Source: Lysobacterales bacterium (GTDB taxonomy: Bacteria > Pseudomonadota > Gammaproteobacteria > Xanthomonadales > Marinicellaceae). Taken from it: DNA of 45,779 bases. Under the pieces are notes generated by a model. It had not been told where the DNA came from. It did not search any database and worked only from the letters and a program-made list of their open reading frames with translations. Of this stretch, positions 9,611 to 19,151 are shown one piece after another. How positions within the stretch are numbered: position 1 is the first letter of the stretch; every line of letters begins with the position of its first letter. The stretch spans positions 1 to 45,779 of the forward strand of contig JALWKC010000158.1 in the NCBI GenBank assembly GCA_026996795.1, read 5' to 3'. The translations under genes were made by a program, and so were the position numbers.

Positions 9611-10555
9611 ATGAAAATCGGCTTTGTGATGGACCCCATTGAACGCATCAATCCCGTCAAGGATTCCACCTTTGCCATGTTGCTTGAGGCGCAGCGTCGG
9701 GGCCATGAAATCCATTACCTGACCGACAGCGATCTGTATGTCAGCCATCACCAGCCGCGCGCCATCGGGCGGAAGCTGATCGTCCAGGATAATCTGGACA
9801 ACTGGTTTCGCAAAGGCCCGGAACAGGACATGGCGCTGGCGGAACTGGACGTGATCCTTATGCGCAAAGACCCGCCATTTGATATGGAATACGTCATGGA
9901 CACCTACGTGCTGGACCTGGCACAAGCCCAGGGCGTTCTGGTGGTCAATCGTCCCCAGGCTCTTCGTGATGCCAATGAAAAGTTCTTTACCGAGTTTTTT
10001 CCTGACCTGAGTCCCAACTCATGCGTGTCGCGGAACCCGCGTTTTCTCAAGGCATTTGTTCGCAGTCATGGCCAGGCCGTGATCAAACCCATGGACGGCA
10101 TGGGCGGGGCTTCCATTTTCAAAACCGCGAGCGACGACCCCAACCTTAATGTGATTCTGGAAACGGTGACCGCAAACGGCCAGCGCACCGCCATCGCTCA
10201 GGCTTATATCGAAGCCATCAGTGAGGGCGACAAGCGGATTCTGCTGGTGGATGGCGAAGCCGTTCCCTATGCCCTGGCACGCATTCCTGCCAGTGATGAC
10301 TTTCGCGGCAATCTGGCCAAAGGCGGCCGCGGTGAAGGGCGCCCACTGACTGAGCGTGAATGGCAGATCGCCCGGCGCGTGGGCCCTGTGCTGCGCGAAA
10401 AAGGCATCCTGTTTGCCGGCATCGACGTCATCGGCGGCCACCTGACAGAAGTCAATGTCACCAGCCCCACCTGCATCCGGGAACTGGACAAGCAGTTCGG
10501 GCTCAACATTGCCGGTCAATTATTCGATGCCATCGAAGACCGGTTGAACAACTAA
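9611..10555 (+). CDS. gshB: Glutathione synthetase
   Basis: This ATP-grasp ligase joins gamma-glutamylcysteine and glycine to make glutathione in the cytosol. The 314-residue length is standard. Signature stretches are MDPIERINPVKDSTFAML at the N-terminus, MRKDPPFDMEYV, the ATP-grasp loop KPMDGMGGASIF, and the C-terminal VNVTSPTCIRELD. Every one matches the E. coli GshB pattern. The ATG follows AAGGA at good spacing. It heads a compact plus-strand cluster, with tonB only 3 bp downstream; gshB next to a tonB-like gene and yqgE is a known pseudomonad arrangement. Confidence 0.97.
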   Translation: MKIGFVMDPIERINPVKDSTFAMLLEAQRRGHEIHYLTDSDLYVSHHQPRAIGRKLIVQDNLDNWFRKGPEQDMALAELDVILMRKDPPFDMEYVMDTYVLDLAQAQGVLVVNRPQALRDANEKFFTEFFPDLSPNSCVSRNPRFLKAFVRSHGQAVIKPMDGMGGASIFKTASDDPNLNVILETVTANGQRTAIAQAYIEAISEGDKRILLVDGEAVPYALARIPASDDFRGNLAKGGRGEGRPLTEREWQIARRVGPVLREKGILFAGIDVIGGHLTEVNVTSPTCIRELDKQFGLNIAGQLFDAIEDRLNN

Positions 10556-10558
10556 CCC

Positions 10559-11455
10559 ATGCCCTCCCCCCGCCGCGCAACCACACAATCCTCTGCCAAC
10601 GGTGCACCGCGGATTGGCACCAGTGACCGCATGAGCCTCACCTTCACCCTCGCCACCTTGCTGGTGGCGGCTCTGGTGTTTGGCATCTCGTTTGTGAATC
10701 AAGCCAAAAAGAGACCGCAGCACCTGCCCACCCTGGACGTGATACTGGTGCAGAAGAAAAACACCGATGCGCCGGAAACAGCGGACTTCCTGGCCCAGTC
10801 CAACCAGCAAGGGGGCGGCAACAGTGAGGAAAAATCACGGCCACAGAACCTGATATCCGGCCCCACACCCGATCAGACTGACCTGTCACCGGTGCAGATG
10901 CGCAAATCCACCCCCAAGCCCAGCGTGCAAAAACACGAACAGCTGATCAGCAACCTCAATGCCCGCACCCAGGTGCTGGCGGATGAAAAACCCGACAAGG
11001 AAAAAAAACCACAAAAACCGCGCAAGACGGCGGAACTTGAAAACCTGGCCATGGCCAAACTTGAAAACGAGATTTCCGACCGCATAAAAAAGTACGCGCG
11101 CAAGCCAAAGAAAAAATACATTTCGGCCAGCACGCGCGAAGACATCTACGCACGCTACCTGCATGGCTGGGCTGCCCGGGTCAAACGCATGGGTAATCTC
11201 AACTACCCGGAAGAAGCCCGCCGCCGGCACCTGACTGGCGAGCTGATACTGAGTGTTGGCATTCGTCGTGACGGCAGCGTGGCGGAAATCCTGGTGCTCA
11301 AACCCTCCGGCCACCGCGTACTGGACAACGCGGCCAAGCACATCGTGGAAATCAGCGCGCCCTTTGCGCCCTTGCCAGAAAACAGCGCAGAAGACATACT
11401 GTACATCACCCGCACCTGGCAATTTTTGCCCGGTAACCGGATAAGGACCCAATAA
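10559..11455 (+). CDS. tonB: TonB-like energy transducer
   Basis: This inner-membrane protein would couple the proton motive force to the outer membrane or cell envelope. It has one membrane segment at about residues 27-43 (LTFTLATLLVAALVFGISFV). A long hydrophilic, Lys/Pro/Gln-rich periplasmic region follows. The C-terminal TonB fold (about residues 208-290) contains NYPEEARRRHLTGELILSVGIRRDGSV and the VLKPSGHRVLDNAAKHIV stretch. It starts 3 bp after gshB, in the slot held by a TonB paralogue next to gshB in Pseudomonas. In-frame Met25, just before the membrane helix, is an alternative start. No exbB/exbD is visible nearby, so partners must lie elsewhere. Confidence 0.88.
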   Translation: MPSPRRATTQSSANGAPRIGTSDRMSLTFTLATLLVAALVFGISFVNQAKKRPQHLPTLDVILVQKKNTDAPETADFLAQSNQQGGGNSEEKSRPQNLISGPTPDQTDLSPVQMRKSTPKPSVQKHEQLISNLNARTQVLADEKPDKEKKPQKPRKTAELENLAMAKLENEISDRIKKYARKPKKKYISASTREDIYARYLHGWAARVKRMGNLNYPEEARRRHLTGELILSVGIRRDGSVAEILVLKPSGHRVLDNAAKHIVEISAPFAPLPENSAEDILYITRTWQFLPGNRIRTQ

Positions 11456-11461
11456 CCCCCC

Positions 11462-12013
11462 ATGAACCTGAAAAACCAATTTCTGATCGCCATGCCAGAC
11501 CTGGAAGAATCCCCCTTTGACCAGGCCGTGGTGCTGATGGTGGACCACAACGACGAGGGCGCCATGGGCCTGGTGCTCAATCAACCTGGCACCACCTCAC
11601 GCAAGCTACTGTTTGAAAAACTCAAGCTGCCCACCGACCGCCTCAACCAACCCGAAAAGCCCATCCTGCTGGGCGGGCCGGTGGCGCCAGAACGGGGGTT
11701 TGTGCTGCACGATGGACAACGCGAGTGGGAAAACACCTTCGATATCAGCGAACAGCTCAAGCTCACCACCTCCACCGACATTCTCGATAGTATTGCCCAC
11801 GGCGAAGGGCCGGAAAACTGGCTGTTTGCCCTGGGTTATTCCGGCTGGGATGCCGGCCAGCTGGAAGAGGAAATTCGCCAGAATGCCTGGCTGACCAGCC
11901 CCAGCGATCGCGCCCTGATTTTTGATCAGCCGCTGGAAAAACGCTGGCAACTGGCACTCAACCAACTGGGTGTGCAACCGGACCAGATCACCGCTTTTCA
12001 CGGCCATGCCTGA
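11462..12013 (+). CDS. yqgE: YqgE/AlgH family protein (DUF179)
   Basis: This conserved cytosolic protein of 183 residues has no agreed biochemical function. The family pattern is clear: NQFLIAMPDLEESPFDQAVV, then GAMGLVLNQP, GGPVAPERGFVLH and GYSGWDAGQLEEEI. It is called AlgH in pseudomonads, where it was linked to alginate regulation. It starts 6 bp after tonB with no strong ribosome-binding site. It overlaps the ruvX start by 8 bp, a pairing seen in many gammaproteobacteria. Confidence 0.93.
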   Translation: MNLKNQFLIAMPDLEESPFDQAVVLMVDHNDEGAMGLVLNQPGTTSRKLLFEKLKLPTDRLNQPEKPILLGGPVAPERGFVLHDGQREWENTFDISEQLKLTTSTDILDSIAHGEGPENWLFALGYSGWDAGQLEEEIRQNAWLTSPSDRALIFDQPLEKRWQLALNQLGVQPDQITAFHGHA

Positions 12014-12449
12014 CCAATCGACCATCACGCGCGTGCTGGGTTTCGATTTCGGCATGAAGCGCACCGGCGTGGCCGTTGGCCAAACCATCACCGCTTCGGC
12101 CAACGCCCTGACCACCGTTAAAAGTGCCCAGGCTGGCCAACCCGACTGGCCCGCACTGGATAAACTGGTCAGGGAATGGCAACCGGACGCGCTGGTGGTG
12201 GGCATTCCGGTCAATCTGAATAATGAAGAACAGCCCATTACCAAGGCGGCGCGGGGCTTTGCCCGACAGCTCCACTCACGCTACAGCCTGCCTGTTTTCG
12301 AAGTGGACGAACGGCTCACTTCCAAAGCAGCCCACCGCGAGTTCATCCAGGCCCGTCAAAGCGGCCAGGCCCGGCGCAAGGACATCGGCAAACTGGATGC
12401 CCACGCTGCCAAACACATCCTTGAAACCTGGTTATCCGCCCAGCCATGA
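12006..12449 (+). CDS. ruvX: Putative pre-16S rRNA nuclease YqgF/RuvX (RNase H fold)
   Basis: This Holliday-junction-resolvase-fold nuclease is implicated in 16S rRNA 5' processing. It has 147 residues from the ATG at 12006, which lies inside the end of yqgE; the frame is open further upstream, but that part does not resemble the family. Conserved acidic and glycine motifs are present: VLGFDFGMKRTGVAV (first Asp), ALVVGIPVNLN, VFEVDERLTSKAAH, and the C-terminal KLDAHAAKHILETWL. Its stop overlaps the pyrB start (ATGA). Confidence 0.94.
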   Translation: MPDQSTITRVLGFDFGMKRTGVAVGQTITASANALTTVKSAQAGQPDWPALDKLVREWQPDALVVGIPVNLNNEEQPITKAARGFARQLHSRYSLPVFEVDERLTSKAAHREFIQARQSGQARRKDIGKLDAHAAKHILETWLSAQP

Positions 12450-13342
12450 AGCACTTTACCGACATCAACGACCTTGATCGCGAAGACATCCTGCGACTGT
12501 TCCAGCTCACCGACAAACTGCAGGCCATGAGCGACAAAAAACGCGCCAAACAGTTGCGCGGCAAAACCCTCATGCAACTGTTTTTTGAAAACAGCACCCG
12601 CACCCGGGTCTCGTTTGAACTGGCCGCCAAACGACTGGGCGCCACGCTCATTAACGTGGACATTGCCCACAGTTCCACCAACAAGGGCGAAACCCTGCGT
12701 GACACCCTGGAAACCCTGGCCGCCATGGGAACCGATGCCTTCGTCATTCGTCATGCCCAAAGCGGTACCGCCGAACAGGCGCGACACTGGCTGGGCCAGA
12801 ACGTCAGCATCATCAATGCCGGCGACGGCACCGCACAACACCCGTCCCAGGCCCTGCTCGACCTGTACACCATCGCCCGCCACAAGGGCGAAATCGCGCC
12901 ATTGAAGGTGGCCATTTTCGGCGACATCAAACATTCCCGCGTTGCCAGTTCGCTGATAGACGGCCTGCGCATCATGGGCTGCCACAATATCAATCTGTTT
13001 GGCCCCCGCCACCTGATGCCAGACGAGACGCCGGCACTGATCATGAACAGTTTTGCCAATGCCGCCCGCGATGCCGATGTGCTGGTGATGCTGCGCATTC
13101 AAAAGGAACGCATGGCTGAAACCGAAACGCCCAACCTGGATCAATACCTGGAATTTTACGGACTCACCCCCGAACGCCTGAAGCTGGCCAAATCCGACGC
13201 CATTGTCATGCACCCGGGGCCCATGAACCGGGAAGTGGAAATTGCCTCAGAAGTGGCCGATGGGCCGCAGTCAGTCATCCTGGAACAGGTTCACAACGGC
13301 GTACACACGCGCCAGGCCATCCTGCATCAACTGCTGGCTTGA
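12446..13342 (+). CDS. pyrB: Aspartate carbamoyltransferase, catalytic chain
   Basis: This enzyme catalyses the committed step of pyrimidine synthesis, carbamoyl phosphate plus aspartate to carbamoyl aspartate. Visible active-site motifs are FFENSTRTRVSFEL (phosphate binding), the HPSQALLDLYT loop, FGDIKHSRVASS and the C-terminal HPGPMNREVEI. The 298-residue length is that of a plain catalytic chain without a long N-terminal extension. The start overlaps ruvX by 4 bp. In Pseudomonas, pyrR precedes pyrB here and a pyrC-like gene follows. Neither is present; a dihydroorotase gene lies about 18 kb away at 31411. Confidence 0.96.
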   Translation: MKHFTDINDLDREDILRLFQLTDKLQAMSDKKRAKQLRGKTLMQLFFENSTRTRVSFELAAKRLGATLINVDIAHSSTNKGETLRDTLETLAAMGTDAFVIRHAQSGTAEQARHWLGQNVSIINAGDGTAQHPSQALLDLYTIARHKGEIAPLKVAIFGDIKHSRVASSLIDGLRIMGCHNINLFGPRHLMPDETPALIMNSFANAARDADVLVMLRIQKERMAETETPNLDQYLEFYGLTPERLKLAKSDAIVMHPGPMNREVEIASEVADGPQSVILEQVHNGVHTRQAILHQLLA

Positions 13343-13467
13343 ACGACTGGCTTGAAAGCCCCGCGATACACCCAACGCGCTGGAGTCCCCACCCCGTGGG
13401 CAAAAGTCACAGGGAGCACGGGTGGCTGTGCTAAAATTTGCTGTTTTGAATCAGGAATCCGCACCGC

Positions 13468-14679
13468 ATGAGCAGCAAAATCTGGCAAGACGTCCTCGCC
13501 GACCAGCCCCACCGCATTATTGACCACAACGGCACCCGTTTTGTGGTTCTCGGCACGGCCCATGTGTCGAAGAAAAGTGTCGATGTGGTGCGTGAATTGC
13601 TGCAAAGTGGCCAGTTCGATACCGCGGCCATCGAACTGGATGAAACCCGCTACCAGGCCATTCAGGATCCGGACCGCTTCCGCAAACTCGACATCATCCA
13701 GGTGATTCGCAACGGCCAAACCGGCCTTATTGCCACCAACCTGGCCCTGAGCGCCTACCAAAAACGCCTGGCCGACCAGCTAGGCATCACCCCCGGCGCG
13801 GAAATGAAAGCCGCCATCGACCTGGCCAGGGAACGCGATCTGGGGCTGTGGCGCATTGACCGGGACATCAGCACCACCATGAAACGGGCCTGGCGCAACA
13901 TGCGCTTTCGCGACAAGCTGAATCTGCTTTTTGGTGGCTTCGCGGGTTTTTTCGAAAAAGAAGCAGTCAGCACGGACGACATCGAAAAACTCAAAACCGG
14001 CGACATGCTGGAAAGCACCTTTGCCGAATTTGCCCAGGGCAACCCGTCCATTTATAACAGCCTGATTGCCGAACGCGACCAGTACATGGCCGCGCGCCTG
14101 AAACAGAAATGCGCCAACAACGACAGCCGTAACACACTGGTGGTCATTGGCGCTGGCCACCTGGAAGGACTCAGCAATCACCTGCAGGATGAAGGGCAGG
14201 ACGCCGATGCCACCGTGGCCAAGCTGGACACCGTACCACCAAAAAGCCGTTGGTTGAAATGGCTACCCTGGATCATCGTCGCCATCATTCTGGCCGGCTT
14301 CGTGCTGGGGTTCAGCCGCAACGCCGACATGGGCTGGGGCATGGTCAAGACCTGGGTACTATACAACGGCGTACTGGCTGCCATTGGCGCAGCGCTGGCC
14401 GGTGCCCACCCGCTGACGGTGCTCACGGCTTTTCTGGCCGCTCCGCTCACCTCGCTGAATCCGGCCGTGGCCGCTGGCATGGTGGCTGCACTAACCGAAG
14501 CCTGGATACGCAAGCCCAAGGTGGAAGACTTCGAACGGCTGCAAACCGATGCCGCCAGCCTGCGTGGCTGGTGGAAAAACCCCGTCACCCGGATTCTGCT
14601 GGTTTTTCTGCTCACCAATCTGGGCTCGGCTATTGGTACCTGGGTTTCGGGTTTCAAAATTTTCAATCAACTGGTATAA
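13468..14679 (+). CDS. TraB/PrgY (TIKI-like) family membrane protein
   Basis: This protein of 403 residues belongs to the TraB/TIKI superfamily, whose animal members are membrane metalloproteases; bacterial roles are poorly defined. The soluble N-terminal part has the family's GTAHVS motif (residues 29-34), the acidic AIELDETRY motif (about 55-62) and GAGHLEG (about 228-234). These are the likely metal-binding positions. About five hydrophobic segments follow (from WLPWIIVAIILAGFVLG to the C-terminus), with hydrophilic loops between. TAAAAT at 13432-13437 is a possible -10 hexamer. It is separated from pyrB by 125 bp, so it probably has its own promoter. Confidence 0.85.
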   Translation: MSSKIWQDVLADQPHRIIDHNGTRFVVLGTAHVSKKSVDVVRELLQSGQFDTAAIELDETRYQAIQDPDRFRKLDIIQVIRNGQTGLIATNLALSAYQKRLADQLGITPGAEMKAAIDLARERDLGLWRIDRDISTTMKRAWRNMRFRDKLNLLFGGFAGFFEKEAVSTDDIEKLKTGDMLESTFAEFAQGNPSIYNSLIAERDQYMAARLKQKCANNDSRNTLVVIGAGHLEGLSNHLQDEGQDADATVAKLDTVPPKSRWLKWLPWIIVAIILAGFVLGFSRNADMGWGMVKTWVLYNGVLAAIGAALAGAHPLTVLTAFLAAPLTSLNPAVAAGMVAALTEAWIRKPKVEDFERLQTDAASLRGWWKNPVTRILLVFLLTNLGSAIGTWVSGFKIFNQLV

Positions 14680-14715
14680 ATTGAGTAACCCGATAACTGG
14701 CTTTGATTCTGTCAA

Positions 14716-15696
14716 ATGAACCTGACCCCGCTCCGCATTGGCCCATACACCCTCCCCAACGCCCTGGCCCTGGCGCCCATGGCCGGTGTCACCGATCGGG
14801 TCTTTCGGCAGTTGTGCCGGGAACTGGGGGCCGGCCACACCGTGTCCGAAATGCTCAGTTGCGACCTGTCACTGCTGAACACGGCCAAATCCCGTTTTCG
14901 CCGCGACCACCGGGGCGAACCGGAACCTGTCACGGTGCAGATTGCCGGCGCCGACCCTGCGGCCATGGCCGAAGCGGCGCGCTATAACGCCAGCAACGGC
15001 GCGCAAATCATTGACATCAACATGGGTTGCCCGGCCAAAAAGGTCTGTCGCAAGCTGTGTGGCTCTGCCCTGCTGGCTGACCCGGTGCTGGTGGATGAAA
15101 TCCTGCATGCGGTCACCGAAGCCGTCACCATTCCGGTGACCCTGAAAATTCGAACCGGCACCGACGCCGACCACATCAATGCGCCGGATATCGGTCAGCT
15201 GGCGGAAAAAAACGGCATCGCGGCGTTGTTCGTGCATGGCCGCACGCGCCAGCAAAAATACACCGGAATGGCTGATTACGCAGTTATTGCCGAGGTCAAG
15301 CAAAGCCTTTCCATCCCGGTGATTGCCAACGGCGATATCGACAGCCCGCACAAAGCCTGCCAGGTGCTGGAAAAAACCGGCTGTGACGGCCTTATGATCG
15401 GTCGCGCGGCCCAGGGCAATCCGTGGATTTTCCGCGAAATCCTGCATTTTCTGAAAACCGGCCAGCCGCTGCCTGGGCCATCAAAAAGCGAGGTGCTGAC
15501 GCTCATGGCCCGTCATGTTCTCGCCCTGCACGAATTCTATGGCGAAGAGCGCGGCCATCGCATTGCCCGCAAGCACATTGGCTGGTACCTTGGCGGCCTG
15601 GGCCTTGGGGATTTGGCCAGCCGCATCAACCAACTGCCCGGCGCGGCCGAACAACGCCGTTTTATTCACTCCCTGACCCTGAAAAAGGTAGCCTGA
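14716..15696 (+). CDS. dusB: tRNA-dihydrouridine synthase B
   Basis: This FMN-dependent enzyme reduces uridine to dihydrouridine in the tRNA D-loop. It has 326 residues with the TIM-barrel pattern ALAPMAGVTDRVFR, then IIDINMGCPAKKV containing the catalytic Cys105, PVTLKIRTG, LFVHGRTRQQ, PVIANGDI and LMIGRAAQGNPWIF. The C-terminal IARKHIGWYL helix is DusB-like rather than DusA/DusC-like. In E. coli dusB is followed by fis; here it is followed after 1 bp by a DUF349 gene, so that linkage is absent. Confidence 0.94.
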   Translation: MNLTPLRIGPYTLPNALALAPMAGVTDRVFRQLCRELGAGHTVSEMLSCDLSLLNTAKSRFRRDHRGEPEPVTVQIAGADPAAMAEAARYNASNGAQIIDINMGCPAKKVCRKLCGSALLADPVLVDEILHAVTEAVTIPVTLKIRTGTDADHINAPDIGQLAEKNGIAALFVHGRTRQQKYTGMADYAVIAEVKQSLSIPVIANGDIDSPHKACQVLEKTGCDGLMIGRAAQGNPWIFREILHFLKTGQPLPGPSKSEVLTLMARHVLALHEFYGEERGHRIARKHIGWYLGGLGLGDLASRINQLPGAAEQRRFIHSLTLKKVA

Positions 15697-15697
15697 C

Positions 15698-18637
15698 ATG
15701 CCCATAGCCAACTGGTTTTCCAAACCGCGCTGGAAACACAAAGACGCCACCTTGCGGGCCGAAGCCGTCAGCACTGACTCACACCCTGACTTGCTGCGGC
15801 AGTTGGCAGACATTGCCCTGAGCGACGAAGCGCCAGTGGTGCGTGTGGCCGCCACACGCCGGCTGGATGATGTGCCGCTGCTGCTGAAAATAGCCACCAG
15901 CGATCCCGAATCACGGGTGCAGAAAAGCGCCTGGCAAACCCTGGAAAAACAACTGTTGCAGGCCAGTGACGAAAACACCCGCCAATGGCGAGAGCAGCTA
16001 GCGGGCATAAAGCACCCGGCCCTGATCAGAACCCTGGCCGAAAAGGCTGCCAGCACCGACATGCGCGCCGTGTTTCAGCAAAAACTCAGCGCAGCCAATG
16101 ACATCAGCGCCATTCTTCTGAGCGAACCGGAGGCCAGCCTGCGCCTGGCCCTGGCACGGCGACTGGAAAAACCCGCCACGCTCAAACGCACCCTCAAGCT
16201 TCTGGGCAAAAAAGACCCGCCACTGCGCGCCGTGTTGCAACAACAACTGGAAAAACACGACCCGGAAAGCCGCAAGGCCCGCCTGGAAGCCGAAGCCTTG
16301 GCCTTATGCGAACAGCTCGAAGCCCTGATTCACGGTCAGAATCGTCACGCGACAAGCCATCCACAACAGTTGCTTGATGGCATTCAGAAGGACTGGCAAA
16401 GCCTGCTTGACAAAGCGGCACAGGAACCGACAGTGGACATCCCCACAGCCCTGCAGAACCGTTACCAGGGCGCCTTCAATACCGCCGCAGTGATGCTGGA
16501 CCCGTCCCGCCGTGAGTCCTTCCTCAAAACCCAGCAGCAACAACGCGCTGAACAACTGCTGCAGGAGGCCGAAAGCTGGCTGAAACAGGCCGACAACACA
16601 CCGGATCAAATACCGTCACTCAAAGTCGGCCAGCAACTTTATCAACGGTTGCAGGCACTGGAATCCACCCATCTCGATCCGTCTTTAACCGAACGCCACA
16701 ATGCCCTGCAAAAACATCTCGACCACTGGCTGCAGGAACACGCCCGGCACACAACAGAAACGCCCGGCGTGCCCGACCCGGAAAATGACGTCACTGAAAA
16801 AGCCCGGCAGATACTCCGTTCACTGGACAAAACCCGGCAAAAATCCCATATCAAGAGCCGCGACCTGACCCGCCTGCGGCGCGACTGGGACGCCTTGACC
16901 GCACAGCATCCGGAGGCGGGTGAACTGAACGAGCTGAACACAGCCTTTCGCCACGGCATGGAACAGCTGGTGGAAAAACTGGAGCAGCAGCACAAACAGT
17001 GCGATCAGGCCGCCGCCGAGGCCATTACCCTGATTGACCAGGTCGACGCTGCGGTCAAGGACGGCCACCTGGCAGAAGCCAAACAGCTGTTCAACCAGCA
17101 CGTACAGAAGAAAAAAATTGCCGGTGCCTCGCACCCCCTGATCCGCCAGAACAAACACCGCATCGATCGCAGCTGGAATGCCCTGAAAGAACTGCGGCAG
17201 TGGCAGAAATGGAGTAATGACAAGGTGCGTCAGGATCTCATTGACGAACTGAAGGCCATTCCCACCACCGGCTGGCACCCGGACGCCATTCTGGCCAAGC
17301 TGAAAGCCTCCAGTGCCCAATGGAAGGCCCTGGAAGAACAGGAAAAACTGGACGGCGACCGCTATCCGGTGCGCAATGCCAAAATGTGGAAGGAATTCCG
17401 GGCCTTGCAAGATGCCTTGTTTGAGCTGGCCCAGCCGTATTTTGCCGAACGCGCCGAGCACTGGAACGAAAACCTGCAACGGGTGCAGAAACAACTGGCC
17501 ACCCTGCAATCGCTGCAAGTGGAGAACCTTGATACGCGACAGCTCGCCGCCCACGTGCGGGAAGCCGTCGACTGGCTGAAAAAACTCGAAACCCTGCCCC
17601 CGGCCGAACGCGGTAAAATCGCCGGCCAGTTGCGCGAACACATCAACCGCCTGGACAAGCCCTTAAAAACCCAATACAACGAGGCCCGGGCGCGCAAAGA
17701 ATCACTGATCAAAAAAAGCCAGGCCTTGCTCACCAACGAAGACCTGACCGAAGCCATTGCCCAGGCCAAGGCCCTGCAAGCCCAATGGAAAAAAGCCGGC
17801 CATGTCCCCCAGGCGCAGGAACGCAAACTGTGGAAACGGTTCCGCACCACCCAGGACGCTGTGTTTGCGCGTCTGGAGGCGGAGAAAAAACAGGCCAGGG
17901 CCGAACAGGAAGCACTGCGAGCCGCGGCGCAGGAATTTCTGGCTTCGATTCAGGCCAAAGCAAATACCGCCGACTCTCCTGAAGCCATCCGTGCGCTGCT
18001 GGGTGAGTTGGAAAACGGCTGGCAGGCACACCGCCAAAGCGGCCTGACACGCGCTTATGCCGAACTGGAAAAAAACCTGCGAAATGCCGCCAGTGATTTC
18101 AGCCGCCAACAGCACATCCAGTCACTGGAGCTGCTCAAACACGCCGGTGACCTCTGTACGGATCTGGAAACCGGAGCGATTTCGGCTGAAAAAGCCCAAA
18201 ACCAATGGCAGGACACCGTTATCACGGCGTTGGCCCGCTTGGGCAAGGCTGGTCACAGCGCGGCCTGGAAAGCCCAGCAACAACGCTTTGCACAGGCCAT
18301 GCAACAAGCCCAGGGACAAACCGACCCGGCCACCAAGTCGCCAGACAGCGCACAACATGCCAGGGACGATTACCTGGCCACCCTGATTGCGGCCGAATTC
18401 CTCACCGGGCTGGAGACACCAGCGGAATTTCAGGAACAACGCACGGCCTACCAGATCGACCGGCTCAGCCGGCGCATGAGTGGTGAAACCCTGCCCACTT
18501 CCAGCGCCGAGGCCCAAAGCCTGCTGGAAAAATTTTACACCCTGTCCGGTCTGGATGAGTCCACCCACAAGGCGCAACAAACACGTCAACAACGGCTGGA
18601 AAATGCCTTGTTGAAACTGCTAAAAAGCGCGCCGTGA
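15698..18637 (+). CDS. Large DUF349-domain coiled-coil protein
   Basis: This 979-residue protein has no signal peptide or membrane segment and is dominated by Gln/Glu/Lys/Ala-rich helices. The N-terminal 150 residues resemble HEAT-like helical repeats (ALIRTLAEKAASTD, LRLALARRLEKPATL). The middle and C-terminal parts contain several DUF349-type modules, each with a W-K-x-L/A-G and lysine-rich signature, for example QWKALEEQEKLDGDRYP and QWKKAGHVPQAQERKLWKRF. DUF349 proteins are widespread in gammaproteobacteria and their biochemical role is not settled. It starts 1 bp after dusB with no clear ribosome-binding site of its own, so translation is probably coupled. Confidence 0.85.
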   Translation: MPIANWFSKPRWKHKDATLRAEAVSTDSHPDLLRQLADIALSDEAPVVRVAATRRLDDVPLLLKIATSDPESRVQKSAWQTLEKQLLQASDENTRQWREQLAGIKHPALIRTLAEKAASTDMRAVFQQKLSAANDISAILLSEPEASLRLALARRLEKPATLKRTLKLLGKKDPPLRAVLQQQLEKHDPESRKARLEAEALALCEQLEALIHGQNRHATSHPQQLLDGIQKDWQSLLDKAAQEPTVDIPTALQNRYQGAFNTAAVMLDPSRRESFLKTQQQQRAEQLLQEAESWLKQADNTPDQIPSLKVGQQLYQRLQALESTHLDPSLTERHNALQKHLDHWLQEHARHTTETPGVPDPENDVTEKARQILRSLDKTRQKSHIKSRDLTRLRRDWDALTAQHPEAGELNELNTAFRHGMEQLVEKLEQQHKQCDQAAAEAITLIDQVDAAVKDGHLAEAKQLFNQHVQKKKIAGASHPLIRQNKHRIDRSWNALKELRQWQKWSNDKVRQDLIDELKAIPTTGWHPDAILAKLKASSAQWKALEEQEKLDGDRYPVRNAKMWKEFRALQDALFELAQPYFAERAEHWNENLQRVQKQLATLQSLQVENLDTRQLAAHVREAVDWLKKLETLPPAERGKIAGQLREHINRLDKPLKTQYNEARARKESLIKKSQALLTNEDLTEAIAQAKALQAQWKKAGHVPQAQERKLWKRFRTTQDAVFARLEAEKKQARAEQEALRAAAQEFLASIQAKANTADSPEAIRALLGELENGWQAHRQSGLTRAYAELEKNLRNAASDFSRQQHIQSLELLKHAGDLCTDLETGAISAEKAQNQWQDTVITALARLGKAGHSAAWKAQQQRFAQAMQQAQGQTDPATKSPDSAQHARDDYLATLIAAEFLTGLETPAEFQEQRTAYQIDRLSRRMSGETLPTSSAEAQSLLEKFYTLSGLDESTHKAQQTRQQRLENALLKLLKSAP

Positions 18638-18654
18638 CGCACTGTTAAGCGCCC

Positions 18655-18990
18655 ATGAACCTGAACGAACTGCAAAATCTGCTGGCCGCCTCCCTGTTTA
18701 ATCCATGGGTGGCCTTTCTGGTCATTATTCCGGCTTTTTTGGGGCTCGGGGCGTGGCTCATGGGCACCTTCTTTGCCTTTGTGGTGGCGCTGGGCGATGA
18801 ATCCCTGGGCGTCAGGCGCTGGCTATGGGCCGGGGCCATCGCCCTGCTTGGCCCCCTGGCGGCGCTGCCCTTTTCTTTTCTCCATCCCCAGGCGACCTAT
18901 GTCCGCTCGGTGATGCTGAAAGGAGGAGTTCTCCTGCTGCCGGCCCTGGGCTACTATGGCTGGCTACTACTGACCGCCCAAGCCAACTGA
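18655..18990 (+). CDS. Small integral membrane protein of unknown function
   Basis: This protein of 111 residues is not assigned to a family. Three hydrophobic segments are visible: about residues 17-45 (WVAFLVIIPAFLGLGAWLMG onward), 56-75 (WLWAGAIALLGPLAALPFSF) and 85-107. The ATG lies 17 bp after the DUF349 gene, so it probably belongs to the same transcript. Even composition and normal codon usage support it being a real gene. Confidence 0.65.
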   Translation: MNLNELQNLLAASLFNPWVAFLVIIPAFLGLGAWLMGTFFAFVVALGDESLGVRRWLWAGAIALLGPLAALPFSFLHPQATYVRSVMLKGGVLLLPALGYYGWLLLTAQAN

Positions 18991-19076
18991 AGCACGCTGG
19001 CCTTTCCTTCCCAAACGCACTTCCCGACAGCGTTTGATTGGCTGTTTTCTTTTGCGCCCATTACAGTTAGAATCAC

Positions 19077-19110
19077 CTTATATCTTTTAATCTTGATTTA
19101 GAGATATAAG
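19077..19110. promoter_or_regulatory. Inverted repeat upstream of the SahR-like regulator gene, candidate operator
   Basis: CTTATATCT (19077-19085) and AGATATAAG (19102-19110) form a perfect 9-bp inverted repeat with a 16-nt spacer, 41 bp before the regulator ATG. The AT-rich arms and position suit an ArsR-type dimer site overlapping the promoter, with autoregulation of the regulator-metH operon. Binding by this regulator is inferred. Confidence 0.5.
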
Positions 19111-19151
19111 CAACATAATCACCCTGCTTTGCACAGCGCACGAGAATAACC

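Noticed and set aside
13333-13357. Direct repeat CTGGCTTGAA at the end of pyrB
   Set aside because: Only 10 bp, two copies, no wider structure; likely chance or a small local duplication.
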